A DNA stretch of 64,000 nt from Bacillus kexueae (GCF_022809095.1 NZ_JALAZE010000005.1:124001-188000), one strand, 5' to 3'. Positions 7,823 to 16,976 are shown, counted from the stretch's first letter. Notes: generated by a model not told the origin, from the letters alone. Made by a program: numbers and translations.

Positions 7823-8740
7823 TTACGGTAAACGATTCCCTGCTGCACGGTAAATTTCGTACCATTCTTCTCGGGTTAATTGTACGTTACTCGCTTTACA
7901 TATTTCTTTTAAACGATTCAAATTCGTCGTGCCGACAATCGTTTGCATTTTAGCTGGATGTCTTAAAACCCAAGCAACAGCGATTGCTGATTTACTTACA
8001 CCTTTTTCTTCCGCTATACGAGCTAGCACTTGATTTAACTCTGGAAATAGTTCATTATCAATAAAAATTCCTTCGAAGAAACCATATTGGAATGGTGACC
8101 AAGCTTGAATCGTCATATCATTTAAGCGGGAATATTCAAGAAGGTGGCCATCGCGGTCTACCGATCCATCAAATAGCGTGTTCGCTTGAATACCGCTGCT
8201 TACCATTTCAGCATGCATAATCCCAAATTGAAGTTGGTTTACGAGTAACGGTTGCTTTACATATTTCTTTAATAACTCGATTTGCATGCTGTTAAAATTA
8301 CTTACACCAAAGTTGCGTACTTTCCCACTCGCTTGTAGAAGATCAAACGCTTCTGCTACTTCTTCCGGTTCCATCAGTGTATCCGGTCTATGTAAAATCA
8401 ATAAATCTAGATAGTCTGTTTGCAAACGTTGTAAAATGCCGTCAACAGAGTTTAATATGTGCGATTTCGAGAAATCATAGAATCCTTTGCGAATGCCACA
8501 TTTACTTTGAATTTGAATGCTCTCACGCATCCCTTTTCTTTCTTGAAGCATTTGCCCGAATAATTCTTCACATTTTCCTTTCCCGTAAATATCTGCATGA
8601 TCAAATAGCGTAATTCCTTCTTCAATCGCATGATCTACGTACGTCGTCAGTTCTTTTACCGACATGTTATCAATTCGCATGCATCCTAAAACAATTTCAG
8701 ATGCTTCAAGCGCGGAATTTCCTAATTGAATTTGTTTCAT
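7823..8740 (-). CDS. Aldo/keto reductase (YcsN/YdhF-like oxidoreductase)
   Basis: This 305-residue TIM-barrel NADPH-dependent oxidoreductase has the catalytic tetrad in context: Asp and Tyr in LFDHADIYGKGKCEE (about 47-60), Lys in IQSKCGIRKG, and His in LLILHRPD. The GVSNFNSMQ motif and the C-terminal TIVGTTNLNRLKEI cofactor loop are present, and length is normal. It resembles B. subtilis YcsN and E. coli YdhF; the physiological substrate is unknown. It diverges from a MerR regulator, and its promoter has the over-long 19-bp spacer typical of MerR-activated genes, so it is probably induced by whatever that regulator senses. Confidence 0.9.
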   Translation of the reverse strand: MKQIQLGNSALEASEIVLGCMRIDNMSVKELTTYVDHAIEEGITLFDHADIYGKGKCEELFGQMLQERKGMRESIQIQSKCGIRKGFYDFSKSHILNSVDGILQRLQTDYLDLLILHRPDTLMEPEEVAEAFDLLQASGKVRNFGVSNFNSMQIELLKKYVKQPLLVNQLQFGIMHAEMVSSGIQANTLFDGSVDRDGHLLEYSRLNDMTIQAWSPFQYGFFEGIFIDNELFPELNQVLARIAEEKGVSKSAIAVAWVLRHPAKMQTIVGTTNLNRLKEICKASNVQLTREEWYEIYRAAGNRLP

Positions 8741-8764
8741 CTTTCATTTCCTCCTTACCATAAA

Positions 8765-8825
8765 TTGAGATAATAATAGTCTCTTGATATAATCACTTTA
8801 ATTGTTAAAGTATACTTTAAGACAA
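8765..8825. promoter_or_regulatory. Divergent promoters with a MerR-type operator
   Basis: Toward the reductase (minus): TTGTCT (8820-8825) and TAAAGT (8795-8800) are separated by 19 bp, and the spacer is almost filled by the perfect 16-bp palindrome TTAAAGTATACTTTAA (8805-8820). Toward the regulator (plus): TTGAGA (8765-8770), 17 bp, TATAAT (8788-8793). A dyad within a 19-bp spacer is the classical MerR activation geometry; for the regulator's own promoter the dyad covers about +5 to +20. Confidence 0.7.
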
Positions 8826-8846
8826 TACCTTTCGGAGGATTTTTTC

Positions 8847-9254
8847 ATGACGTATTCGATAAAAGAAGTTTCAGAGATTACAGGGCTACCCTCTTCAACA
8901 TTACGGTACTATGAGAAAGAAGGGCTAATTCCTGCTGTTGACCGTAATGACGCTGGCGTGCGCGTATTTACAAATGAGGACCTTGAATGGATCTCCATAG
9001 TCACATGCTTGAAAAATACAGATATGCCCATACGAGAAATCAAAACCTTTGTGGCTCTTTGTGCACATGGAGACGAAACGTTAGAAGAGAGAAGAAAAAT
9101 TGTCCTGAACCATAAAAAGAACGTCGAAAACAAAATCGCCAAGCTTCAATATCACCTCGAACATATTAATTTTAAAGCGGATTATTATGAAGCCGCTTGT
9201 AAAGCTGGAACTGAGTCTGAATTAAAAAAGGTTAAGTATCCAGACCCGTTTTAA
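8847..9254 (+). CDS. MerR-family transcriptional regulator
   Basis: The 135-residue product begins YSIKEVSEITGLPSSTLRYYEKEGLIP, the MerR winged helix, followed by a wing (NDAGVRVFTNEDLEWI), a second helical pair and a long dimerisation helix (about 75-118). It lacks a conserved C-terminal cysteine set, so a metal sensor is unlikely; similar proteins (AdhR/YraB group) respond to aldehydes or electrophiles. The ATG at 8847 has GGAGGA upstream, better than an in-frame TTG at 8802. It probably controls the divergent aldo/keto reductase and itself. Its stop codon overlaps the first bases of repeat copy C. Confidence 0.88.
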   Translation: MTYSIKEVSEITGLPSSTLRYYEKEGLIPAVDRNDAGVRVFTNEDLEWISIVTCLKNTDMPIREIKTFVALCAHGDETLEERRKIVLNHKKNVENKIAKLQYHLEHINFKADYYEAACKAGTESELKKVKYPDPF

Positions 9255-9426
9255 GAAAAGCGCAAAGCGCAAGTCCTTAGGCGAAGGGCGCTGGAGGACC
9301 TGCGAGGAGGCTTCCGTCGCCACAGTAGGGCCGAAGCGACCCGAGCTGATGGCGCTTAGAGCTAAACACCAAAAAAACTGTAAAAAGAACACTTTAACAC
9401 CTTATTGAACTTAAACTTTCTGTAAC
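9253..9426 (+). repeat. Intergenic repeat family, copy C
   Basis: A long form of the short-type element (174 bp), beginning AAGAAAAGCGCAAAGCGC inside the MerR stop codon and ending CTTTCTGTAAC. It ends 27 bp before the htpG -35. It is the only copy not followed directly by a terminator hairpin. Confidence 0.88.
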
Positions 9427-9452
9427 TACAAACAAGGTGCAGGACCCACATA

Positions 9453-9482
9453 TTGACTTTAAAATTAAAATTATGGTAAATA
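9453..9482 (+). promoter_or_regulatory. htpG promoter
   Basis: TTGACT (9453-9458) and TAAATA (9477-9482) are spaced by 18 bp. The CIRCE element begins four bases later, at the expected transcription start. Confidence 0.6.
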
Positions 9483-9486
9483 AAAA

Positions 9487-9513
9487 TTAGCACTCCATCA
9501 CTAAGAGTGCTAA
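9487..9513. promoter_or_regulatory. CIRCE element (HrcA operator)
   Basis: TTAGCACTC-N9-GAGTGCTAA is present without a mismatch, the canonical CIRCE inverted repeat bound by HrcA. It lies between the promoter and the htpG ribosome binding site, implying HrcA-controlled heat induction of htpG in this organism. Confidence 0.97.
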
Positions 9514-9552
9514 TCTCTTTTCTAAAATGTAACTACGAAAGGAGCTCATAAA

Positions 9553-11433
9553 ATGACAAAAAAACAATTTAAAGCAGAGTCTAAAAGATTATTAGACTTA
9601 ATGATTCACTCCATTTATTCGAATCGTGAAATTTTCTTGCGCGAACTCATTTCAAACGCAAGTGACGCTATTGATAAGATTTATTACAAAGCTTTAACAG
9701 ATGACAATCTTATATTCCAAAAAGACGATTACTACATAAAGATTGTACCTAATAAAAAGAACCGTACGTTAACCATTATCGATACGGGTATTGGGATGAC
9801 AAAAGAAGAGCTTGAAAATAATCTTGGCACAATTGCTAAAAGTGGCTCTCTTGCGTTCAAAAACGAAACAGAGCTAAAAGATGGCTATGATATCATCGGC
9901 CAATTCGGTGTCGGTTTTTATTCAGCCTTCATGGTCGCAGATGTCGTAACCGTCATCTCCAAAGCACTTGGCGAAACAGAAGCTTACAAATGGGAGTCTT
10001 CTGGTGCAGACGGCTACACGATTGAACCATGTGATAAAGAAACGGTCGGTACTGAAATTACGTTAAAGCTGAAAGAAAACACAGAAGAAGAAAATTATGA
10101 AGAATACTTAGAAGAATATCGCTTAAAATCCATCATTAAAAAATATTCGGACTTCATTCGCTACCCAATTAAAATGGACGTAACAGAGCACAAGCCGAAA
10201 GAAGACAGCGAAAATGATCACGAAGAAGTAAAAGTTGAACAAACCATTAACAGCATGGTGCCAATTTGGCGTAAAAATAAAAACGAGCTAACAGATGAAG
10301 ATTATGAAAAATTCTACGCAGAAAAGCACTACGGATTTGATAAGCCATTAAAATCAATTCACGTGAGCGTAGACGGTGCCGTTCGCTACAATGCAATTTT
10401 GTACATTCCTGAGGCGATGCCTTTTGATTATTACACAAAGGAATTTGAAAAAGGATTGGAGCTTTACTCAAGCGGCGTTTTAATTATGAACAAATGCCCT
10501 GACCTATTACCTGACCATTTCAGCTTTGTAAAAGGTCTAGTCGATTCAGAAGACTTATCGTTAAACATCTCACGTGAAATGTTGCAGCAAGACCGTCAAC
10601 TTAAGCTAATCGCAAAAAACATTAGCAAAAAGATTAAAAATGAATTAAAAACCTTGTTGAAAAACGATCGTGAAAAATACGAAAAGTTTTATGAGTCCTT
10701 TGGCAGACAGTTAAAATACGGTGTGTATAGTGACTTCGGCGCGAACAAAGAAGCATTACAAGACTTGCTTCTATTCTATTCATCTCAAGACAAAAAGCTA
10801 ACGACACTAGATGAATATGTGGAAAGAATGCCTGAAGACCAAAAGTATATTTACTATGCGACAGGTGAATCGATTGATCGTATTGAAAAACTTCCACAAA
10901 CAGAGCTTGTATTAGACAAAGGGTATGAAATCTTATACTTCACGGAAGACATCGATGAATTTGCAATTAAGATGCTCATGTCTTATAACGAAAAAGAATT
11001 TAAATCGGTTTCAAGCAGCGACTTAGGATTTGACGAAGCAGACAGCGAAAAGAACAATGAAGCAGAAGAAAACGAATTTAAAGCACTATTTGATGAGATG
11101 AAAAACATCTTAGCAGACAAAGTAAAAGAAGTAAGACTTTCCAAGCGTTTGAAATCTCACCCTGTATGCCTAGCAACAGACGGAGAAATCTCCATTGAGA
11201 TGGAAAAAGTGTTAAGCGCAATGCCAAATAACCAAAACGTTAAAGCGGACAAAATCCTTGAAATCAATCCGAAGCATGACGTTTTCCACTCTTTAAAACA
11301 AGCATACGAACAAGACAAGGATAAGCTAGCGCTCTATACAAACCTTTTATACAATCAAGCCCTTCTCATTGAAGGATTACCAATTGAAGACCCTGTTGAA
11401 TTCACCAACAACATGTGCAAAATCATGGTATAA
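9553..11433 (+). CDS. htpG: Molecular chaperone HtpG (Hsp90)
   Basis: A 626-residue cytosolic Hsp90 of normal bacterial length. The GHKL ATPase motifs are intact: [12 protein letters not shown] (about 28-39), [11 protein letters not shown] (about 77-88) and [15 protein letters not shown] (about 117-131). The middle domain includes [19 protein letters not shown], and a C-terminal dimerisation domain follows an acidic linker ([19 protein letters not shown]). The ATG at 9553 has GAAAGGAG upstream. A perfect CIRCE precedes it, whereas B. subtilis htpG is heat-induced independently of CIRCE. It is monocistronic, closed by a strong terminator. Confidence 0.98.
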   Translation: MTKKQFKAESKRLLDLMIHSIYSNREIFLRELISNASDAIDKIYYKALTDDNLIFQKDDYYIKIVPNKKNRTLTIIDTGIGMTKEELENNLGTIAKSGSLAFKNETELKDGYDIIGQFGVGFYSAFMVADVVTVISKALGETEAYKWESSGADGYTIEPCDKETVGTEITLKLKENTEEENYEEYLEEYRLKSIIKKYSDFIRYPIKMDVTEHKPKEDSENDHEEVKVEQTINSMVPIWRKNKNELTDEDYEKFYAEKHYGFDKPLKSIHVSVDGAVRYNAILYIPEAMPFDYYTKEFEKGLELYSSGVLIMNKCPDLLPDHFSFVKGLVDSEDLSLNISREMLQQDRQLKLIAKNISKKIKNELKTLLKNDREKYEKFYESFGRQLKYGVYSDFGANKEALQDLLLFYSSQDKKLTTLDEYVERMPEDQKYIYYATGESIDRIEKLPQTELVLDKGYEILYFTEDIDEFAIKMLMSYNEKEFKSVSSSDLGFDEADSEKNNEAEENEFKALFDEMKNILADKVKEVRLSKRLKSHPVCLATDGEISIEMEKVLSAMPNNQNVKADKILEINPKHDVFHSLKQAYEQDKDKLALYTNLLYNQALLIEGLPIEDPVEFTNNMCKIMV

Positions 11434-11440
11434 ATAACTC

Positions 11441-11475
11441 GGAGGCGTTCATAATAAGGACGCCTCCTTTCTTTT
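11441..11475 (+). terminator. htpG intrinsic terminator
   Basis: GGAGGCGT and ACGCCTCC form an 8-bp GC-rich stem with an 11-base loop, followed by TTTCTTTTT, eight bases after the htpG stop. Confidence 0.92.
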
Positions 11476-11581
11476 TCACCCCAAGCATAACTTGACATCC
11501 CTCCCCTTGTGATATACCCTGTTTTTGATAAAAATACGGCAGTGTTTGAGCGAGCCTCAAACCGAGTAAAGGAGAATTTAT

Positions 11582-12760
11582 GTGAATCGTTGGTTGGTCG
11601 TTTTTGGATCTATTTGTATTCAACTGAGCCTTGGAGCCGTTTATGCGTGGAGTTTATTTAATCAACCACTAGCGGAAACATTCGGTTGGTCGATAGACGA
11701 TATTGTGATTACGTTTTCCATTACGATTGCGACTTTCGCTTTCTTCACCATGATTGCAGGAAAGCTTCAAGATAAAATTGGCCCAAGATGGGTCGCCTCC
11801 ATTGGTGGTTTCCTCCTTGGAACAGGCCTTCTTTTATCTAGTCAAGCTTCTACATTAACGGAATTGTATTTATATTACGGTTTAATTGGTGGAGCTGGAA
11901 TTGGAATGGCTTATGTTTGCCCCATTGCCACATGCGTGAAATGGTTCCCTGAAAAGAAAGGATTTATTAGCGGTATTGCCGTTGCTGGATTTGGAGCTGG
12001 TGGCTTAGTTTTCAAACCCATCATCTTAGCGCTAATGGAGAGCTTCGGTGTATCCAATACGTTTCTGTATCTTGGCATTATATATATTGTTCTTGTCGTA
12101 GGGGGAGCACAATTTTTGAAAAACCCTCCCGCTTATTCAACAGGAGATGAATCCCATTCAACTACTTCTCAAAAAGATTTCACCACAAAGGAAATGCTAC
12201 GTGAGCGTTCTTTCTATGCACTTTGGATCATGTTTTTAATGGGATGTACGTCTGGATTAATGGTCATAAGCTTCGCTGTTGATATCGGTGTACAAATTGC
12301 GAACTTAACAATTGAATCAGCAGCGACCGCTGTCATGGTCATTGCTATCTTTAATGCAGGTGGTCGGATCATTTTAGGGACGCTCTCTGATAAGTTTGGC
12401 AGAAAGCCTGTACTCAGTGCCATGTATATTTGCTCTAGTCTTATTATGTTAGGAATGAGCCTTATTCCTATGAGTTACCTGCTATTTTTACTGTTCGTAT
12501 CTCTTATTGGATTTAATTTCGGTGGTTTTTTAGCGATCTTCCCATCCATCACAGCAGAATTTTACGGGACGAAAAATATCGGTTTAAACTATGGTCTTAT
12601 GTATCAAGCGTACGGAGTAGCTGCTTTTGTCGGACCATTTATTGCAACGACATTCGGATTTACCACAGCCTTTTTAGTCGCTGTTGCCCTAAATATTGGT
12701 GGGGTTCTCGTGGCTACTCAATTAAGAACGCACTCTTATACTACTGTTTCGGGAAGATAA
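11582..12760 (+). CDS. OFA-family MFS transporter (oxalate/formate antiporter type)
   Basis: The 392-residue protein has twelve hydrophobic segments. The first (SICIQLSLGAVYAWSLFNQPL) and the second-half motif GGRIILGTLSDKFGRKPVLSAM are typical of the OFA branch of the major facilitator superfamily (oxalate/formate antiporter, B. subtilis YhjX-like). DKIGPRW at the loop between helices 2 and 3 is the MFS A-motif variant. The substrate is probably a small carboxylate but cannot be assigned. The start is GTG at 11582 behind AAAGGAGA. Preceded by a possible promoter (TTGACA near 11494, TATACC downstream) and followed by a terminator shared with the convergent GNAT gene. Confidence 0.88.
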   Translation: MNRWLVVFGSICIQLSLGAVYAWSLFNQPLAETFGWSIDDIVITFSITIATFAFFTMIAGKLQDKIGPRWVASIGGFLLGTGLLLSSQASTLTELYLYYGLIGGAGIGMAYVCPIATCVKWFPEKKGFISGIAVAGFGAGGLVFKPIILALMESFGVSNTFLYLGIIYIVLVVGGAQFLKNPPAYSTGDESHSTTSQKDFTTKEMLRERSFYALWIMFLMGCTSGLMVISFAVDIGVQIANLTIESAATAVMVIAIFNAGGRIILGTLSDKFGRKPVLSAMYICSSLIMLGMSLIPMSYLLFLLFVSLIGFNFGGFLAIFPSITAEFYGTKNIGLNYGLMYQAYGVAAFVGPFIATTFGFTTAFLVAVALNIGGVLVATQLRTHSYTTVSGR

Positions 12761-12771
12761 CGTGCTGTTTT

Positions 12772-12808
12772 AGTGCCTGCTCATAAAAATGGGACAGGCA
12801 CTTTTTTA
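12772..12808. terminator. Bidirectional terminator between the MFS and GNAT genes
   Basis: AGTGCCTG and CAGGCACT form a stem followed by T6. It overlaps the last codon region of the convergent GNAT gene. A partial copy (GGACAGGCAC) recurs at about 13414 upstream of the same gene. Confidence 0.85.
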
Positions 12809-13339
12809 ATGTGTATATTCCATTAACCAGCAATCTCGATATTCTCCTTCATGGAGTTCACGCTTTAGTAATCGCTTCACTTTTTGAAAACCACATTTTT
12901 CATAACAATGAATGGCTCTTGAATTGGTTATTTGGGGGTCCATTAAAATTCTCTCTGCTTTTTCGAATGTTGTTAAAAAGTCGATCATAGCTGTTACAAG
13001 TTGCGTCCCAATTCCTTTATTCCAATAGTCTACTTCCCCTATAAATTGATCCATGCCATAAAGAATTTCATTCGAATGAATTAAGCCATAATCCTCTTTA
13101 CAATTACTATCTAACTTATAAAATTGAACGTATCCTATTGGCACACTATCATATTCAACGATACAGCCCGTTTCATGCCCTTTTTGAAGATAGAAGGTGC
13201 TTTCGACTTTTTCTAAATCAAACATTCTATCTCTTCCTTCATAAAACTTTAGAACTTCCGGAGTCGATAACCATTTAACTAGAAGATGCCGATCCTCCCA
13301 CTTCAGCTTTCGAATAAACAACCGATGAAAACGATACAT
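12806..13339 (-). CDS. GNAT-family N-acetyltransferase (AAC(6')/RimJ-like)
   Basis: The 177-residue protein has the acetyl-CoA-binding motif A in DYWNKGIGTQLVTAMIDFL (about 108-126) and motif B in SRAIHCYEKCGFQKVKRL. The segment MDQFIGEVDYWNKGIG resembles the aminoglycoside 6'-N-acetyltransferase branch (Acetyltransf_8), but chromosomal Bacillus proteins of this type are mostly uncharacterised and a resistance role is not implied. The ATG at 13339 was chosen over a GTG at 13348 that lies too close to the GGGAGGGA ribosome binding site. Monocistronic, convergent with the MFS gene. Confidence 0.85.
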   Translation of the reverse strand: MYRFHRLFIRKLKWEDRHLLVKWLSTPEVLKFYEGRDRMFDLEKVESTFYLQKGHETGCIVEYDSVPIGYVQFYKLDSNCKEDYGLIHSNEILYGMDQFIGEVDYWNKGIGTQLVTAMIDFLTTFEKAERILMDPQITNSRAIHCYEKCGFQKVKRLLKRELHEGEYRDCWLMEYTH

Positions 13340-13498
13340 TTTCCCCACTCCCTCCCTACATCATTAATCCAAGCGTACATAAAACACCTGCCCCCAGATT
13401 ACTCTTAACATAAGGACAGGCACTTTTATTGGAAGTTCATTCAGGGTGTAGTCATTGAGTATATTATTCATCGACCGAATATGACCATACCATTTATA

Positions 13499-14281
13499 CT
13501 ATTCCTTTACCTCTTGCATTTGACGGACTTGTTTCAAAATCATTTTCTTCGGTAAAACAGGGGCCATTCCCATAATCATTCGTTGACTAAACGTAACCCC
13601 AGCGATCACATTTAACCGTCCATCTATCATTGCTTTATATCCGTCTCTTGCAACATCCTTCGGCTCAAATGCCCTTTCAAATAAACTCGTTTTATCCATT
13701 CCCGATGTTTTCGCAAATTCTGTTTCCGTTGCTCCAGGTAAAAGAGCCGTTACCGTTACATTTGTATCATGTAATTCTTCGGCAATCGCATTACTAAATG
13801 ACGTAACATACGCCTTCGTTGCATAATAAACAGCTTGTAAAGGTCCAGGCATTAATGAGGCAGTCGATGAGACATTCAAGATTTTCCCTTCATTACGTTT
13901 CACAAAATCCGGTAAGAATAAGCGAGTGAGTGCCGTTAAAGCTAATATATTTAGTTGTATCATTGCTAAATCCTGCTCCCACGCACGCTCGTGAAATTTT
14001 CCTCGTCCCCCAAATCCGGCGTTATTGATTAAATAATCAATTTCAATCCCTGCTTCTTTTATTTCTTGATAAATTTCCTTTGCAGATTCTAATACCGTTA
14101 AGTCTTTCACAATGATTTTCACATCAACATGATATTTCTGTTCGAGTTCCTCTTTTAGTTCTAAAAGCTTATCTTCCCTTCTCGCAACTAAGACAAGATT
14201 GCCTCCTTCTTTAGCATGAATTCGAGCCAATTCCTTCCCAATACCACTAGAAGCGCCAGTAATAAGTGCTGTTTTTTTCAT
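13499..14281 (-). CDS. Short-chain dehydrogenase/reductase (SDR)
   Basis: A 260-residue classical SDR: TGASSGIGKELA cofactor motif at 7-18, NNAGFGGRG near 90, catalytic Ser in VSSTASLMPG near 140, and the Tyr-Lys pair in YYATKAYV near 153-157. The VARREDK segment after strand 2 suggests NADPH preference. The substrate is unknown; similar Bacillus proteins are annotated as DltE/YqjQ-like oxidoreductases. It diverges from a TetR-family regulator across a 223-bp region holding two imperfect palindromes, so it is probably that regulator's target. Confidence 0.88.
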   Translation of the reverse strand: MKKTALITGASSGIGKELARIHAKEGGNLVLVARREDKLLELKEELEQKYHVDVKIIVKDLTVLESAKEIYQEIKEAGIEIDYLINNAGFGGRGKFHERAWEQDLAMIQLNILALTALTRLFLPDFVKRNEGKILNVSSTASLMPGPLQAVYYATKAYVTSFSNAIAEELHDTNVTVTALLPGATETEFAKTSGMDKTSLFERAFEPKDVARDGYKAMIDGRLNVIAGVTFSQRMIMGMAPVLPKKMILKQVRQMQEVKE

Positions 14282-14335
14282 GTCTCAATCTTCTCCTTTT
14301 ATCACCTTTAGATTATTCTTATCACATCAGAGTTA

Positions 14336-14383
14336 GTTACACAGTGTCACTTACAAAGTAATTATAAGTAACAACTTGTAACT
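14336..14383. promoter_or_regulatory. Paired imperfect palindromes, candidate TetR operators
   Basis: GTTACAC-A-GTGTCAC (14336-14350) and AGTAACAACTTGTAACT (14367-14383) are near-palindromes sharing GTTAC/GTAAC half-sites, in the SDR-TetR divergent region. Operator function is inferred. Confidence 0.45.
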
Positions 14384-14448
14384 TTTCAACCTAAAAAATA
14401 AAGACCACTCATTTAAATTTAGATCCCTTCCTAATTTTAAGTTTCAAT

Positions 14449-14478
14449 TTGTTTCTTAAACTGCGAGTATGTTATAAT
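14449..14478 (+). promoter_or_regulatory. Promoter of the TetR-family gene
   Basis: TTGTTT (14449-14454), an 18-bp spacer and TATAAT (14473-14478), 27 bp before the start codon. Confidence 0.5.
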
Positions 14479-14504
14479 AATTCAGTTAAAGTGAGGTGGA
14501 AATT

Positions 14505-15158
14505 ATGTCTTTTGTGCGTGCAAGAAATGACGAGAATAAGAAGGTTCGACTAGAACAAATTAAAGAGGCTGCCCTTAAACTGTTTGATGAAATGCCTTAT
14601 CACGAAATTACATTGTCCAAGGTTGGGAAAGAAATTAACTTTACACGGGCCAATTTATATAAATATATTTCAACTAAAGAAGATATCTACATTTTGATCA
14701 TCATGGATGAGATCAATCGGGTTATCGATGATATGGAAAGCTCTTTAGTCCAAGCTGATCCATTAGACACCTACACGCTAGCACATCAATGGGCTAACAT
14801 TTTAAACAACCATCCAAGATATCTTAAACTGTTCTCACTTTTGTTTACCATGCTTGAGCAAAACACAACGCTTGAAACATTAATCGAGTTCAAAAACTAC
14901 TTAGCTGTAGTAAACGGACGAATCTTGAAAATATTAAAGCATAATCTACCGGAGTTTGACGATCAAGACCTAGCGAAGTTAATGGATATGGCATTCTCCT
15001 ATATCATCGCTCGGTACCCATTGTGTAATCCAAGTCCTGTTCAAATTGAAGCGACAAAGCTTTCGGCTTATAATTACGAATTCCCTAATTTTGTTGAATC
15101 CTTCTCAGAAGCACTCGTTTATCTTATCAACGGGATGAAGCTAGAGAAAATTAAATAA
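14505..15158 (+). CDS. TetR/AcrR-family transcriptional regulator
   Basis: The 217-residue protein has an N-terminal HTH (RLEQIKEAALKLFDEMPYHEITLSKVGKEINFTRANLYKYISTKEDIY) typical of the family, with a TetR C-terminal region (from about 80) including HPRYLKLFSLLFTMLEQNTTLETL. The ligand is unknown. The ATG at 14505 follows GAGGTG; an upstream GTG at 14496 overlaps that site. It is likely to regulate the divergent SDR gene. Downstream lies a hairpin (about 15171-15209) without a T-run, then repeat copy D. Confidence 0.88.
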   Translation: MSFVRARNDENKKVRLEQIKEAALKLFDEMPYHEITLSKVGKEINFTRANLYKYISTKEDIYILIIMDEINRVIDDMESSLVQADPLDTYTLAHQWANILNNHPRYLKLFSLLFTMLEQNTTLETLIEFKNYLAVVNGRILKILKHNLPEFDDQDLAKLMDMAFSYIIARYPLCNPSPVQIEATKLSAYNYEFPNFVESFSEALVYLINGMKLEKIK

Positions 15159-15238
15159 GCGAAATAGGAAATGCATAAAGCGGCCCCCCATCGGAGAAGG
15201 GTGCTATGCGCTAGAGTTCAAATCCTATAAATTCATAT

Positions 15239-15532
15239 ATAAGAAACATACATGATTTTACACTCACACCCCGGACATGAAAATTTATTCTCCCCGGGGT
15301 TTTTTCTTTCTATCATCTACCTATCATGATCGCTCATTCAGCTCATAGGTAATTTTTATTTTCACAGAAAAAGCGCAAGTCCTTAGGCGAAGGGCGCTGG
15401 AGGACCTACGAGGAGACTTCCGTCGCCACAGCAGGGCCCAAGCGACCCAAGCTGATGGCGCTTGGAGCTAGACACCAAAAAAACTGTAAAGAGAATACTT
15501 TAACACTTTATTATACTTAAACTTTCTGTAAC
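15239..15532 (+). repeat. Intergenic repeat family, copy D (extended form)
   Basis: The right part (15366-15532) is the common element. The left 127 bp (from AAGAAACATACATGATTTTA through CTCATAGGTAATTTTTATTT) is shared only with copy E and carries a palindrome made of CCCCGG and CCGGGG arms about 30 bases apart. Copies D and E are nearly identical across the whole length, so this is a composite of two modules. Confidence 0.88.
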
Positions 15533-15536
15533 ATTG

Positions 15537-15580
15537 AAAAAAGCAGATGAAAGATACTCATTTTCTCTCATCTGCTTTTT
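15537..15580. terminator. rlmCD terminator
   Basis: AAAAAGCAGATGA pairs with TCATCTGCTTTTT. It lies 11 bp from the rlmCD stop and immediately follows repeat copy D. Confidence 0.88.
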
Positions 15581-15590
15581 GGCTATTTTT

Positions 15591-16976
15591 TTAACGATTG
15601 ATTAATTCAAGGCTTGCAACCGCTTCGCAGTGCATAGTATGAGGGAACATGTCTACAGGCTGTACTTCCTTCGTTTGATAACCACCTTGTTCTAAAATAG
15701 CAATATCCCTTGCTAAGGTTGCGGGATTACATGAAACGTAGACGACTTTTTTCGGCTTCATTTGTAAAATCGTGTGAAGCAACGTCTCATCACAGCCTTT
15801 GCGTGGTGGGTCGACGACAATGACATCGGCTTCAATGCCTTGTTCGTACCACTTTGGAATAACCACTTCTGCTTCACCAACGGCAAATTCAACATTCGTC
15901 ATCCCATTTAACGATGCATTACGTTTCGCATCCTCTATCGCTTCTGGTACAATTTCAACTCCGTAAACATGCTTTGCTTTTTGAGCAAGGAACAATGAAA
16001 TCGTACCGATTCCACAATACGCATCAATGACTGTTTCCTCGCCTGTTAAGTTTGCGTACTCCAATGCCTTTTCGTATAAAACTTTCGTCTGCTCTGGATT
16101 GACTTGGTAAAAGGAGCGTGCCGATATCGCAAACCGAATGTTGCCAATGTAATCATAAATGTATTCAGATCCCCATAACACTTTTGTTTCGTTCCCAAAA
16201 ATGACATTTGTTCGCTTGTCATTAACATTTTGAACGATTGATTTAATATGTGGGAATTTCTTAGTGATTTCAGACAAAATTACTTTTTTGTTCGGGAAAT
16301 CGTGAGTACGGGTAATAAACACCAGCATCGTTTCTTTCGTTACGTAGCCGTGGCGAACCATTATATGGCGTAACCATCCTTTATGACGCTGTTCATCATA
16401 TGCCCGAATTCCGTGCTGTTTGCATATTTCTTTTACCCCTCGAACAACGTCATCGTTAATGGAATGTTGGATTAAACAACGTTCCATATCAATAATCTCA
16501 TGGGAGCGCTGTTGATAAAAACCTGCGATTAAGCCCCCCTCACGTTCTCCTACAGGAACTTGCGCCTTATTGCGATAATCCCATGGGTTTTCCATGCCAA
16601 GTGTTGGGTGTACTGTTACTTGATTTATATCTACTTTCCCTATACGTGCAAAAACTTCTTTTACATGTTTATGCTTATGGTGAAGCTGACCGCTATAACT
16701 CAAATGTTGGAGTTGACAGCCTCCACACTGCTTATAAATAGGACATGGAGCGTCCAAGCGGTGTTCACTCTGTTCATACAACTCGATCAGACGACCGAAA
16801 CCATACCCTTTCTTTACTTTGACGACTTTTATTTTTGCTCGTTCACCAGGAAGCGCGTTTGCGACAAAAACAGGAAAACCTTCGACCTTTGCCACACCAG
16901 CACCATCATGCGTCAAATCCTCAAAAACGACGTCATAATATTCATTTTTTTGAACGGGTGGTAAAACCTTTGCCAT
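15591..16976 (-). CDS. rlmCD: 23S rRNA (uracil-C5)-methyltransferase RlmCD
   Basis: The 461-residue protein has an N-terminal TRAM domain (about 8-65), a cysteine cluster for a 4Fe-4S centre ([15 protein letters not shown]), and a C-terminal SAM-dependent Rossmann fold with [25 protein letters not shown] and the catalytic-cysteine motif [13 protein letters not shown]. It makes m5U in 23S rRNA; the B. subtilis orthologue (YefA/YerS, RlmCD) modifies two positions with one enzyme. Paralogues such as TlyC-type enzymes are hard to exclude, but synteny with dgkB and gatCAB supports RlmCD. Monocistronic with its own terminator. Confidence 0.93.
   Translation of the reverse strand: MAKVLPPVQKNEYYDVVFEDLTHDGAGVAKVEGFPVFVANALPGERAKIKVVKVKKGYGFGRLIELYEQSEHRLDAPCPIYKQCGGCQLQHLSYSGQLHHKHKHVKEVFARIGKVDINQVTVHPTLGMENPWDYRNKAQVPVGEREGGLIAGFYQQRSHEIIDMERCLIQHSINDDVVRGVKEICKQHGIRAYDEQRHKGWLRHIMVRHGYVTKETMLVFITRTHDFPNKKVILSEITKKFPHIKSIVQNVNDKRTNVIFGNETKVLWGSEYIYDYIGNIRFAISARSFYQVNPEQTKVLYEKALEYANLTGEETVIDAYCGIGTISLFLAQKAKHVYGVEIVPEAIEDAKRNASLNGMTNVEFAVGEAEVVIPKWYEQGIEADVIVVDPPRKGCDETLLHTILQMKPKKVVYVSCNPATLARDIAILEQGGYQTKEVQPVDMFPHTMHCEAVASLELINR

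Noticed and set aside
12806-13339. Acquired aminoglycoside resistance gene
   Set aside because: It resembles the AAC(6') branch only in fold and short motifs; base composition and context are chromosomal, with no mobile element.
13376-13430. Second terminator hairpin upstream of the GNAT gene
   Set aside because: It has GGACAGGCACTTTTA but the matching left arm is weak, so only a partial copy of the terminator sequence is claimed.
15171-15209. Intrinsic terminator after the TetR gene
   Set aside because: Arms pair but no T-run follows on either strand.
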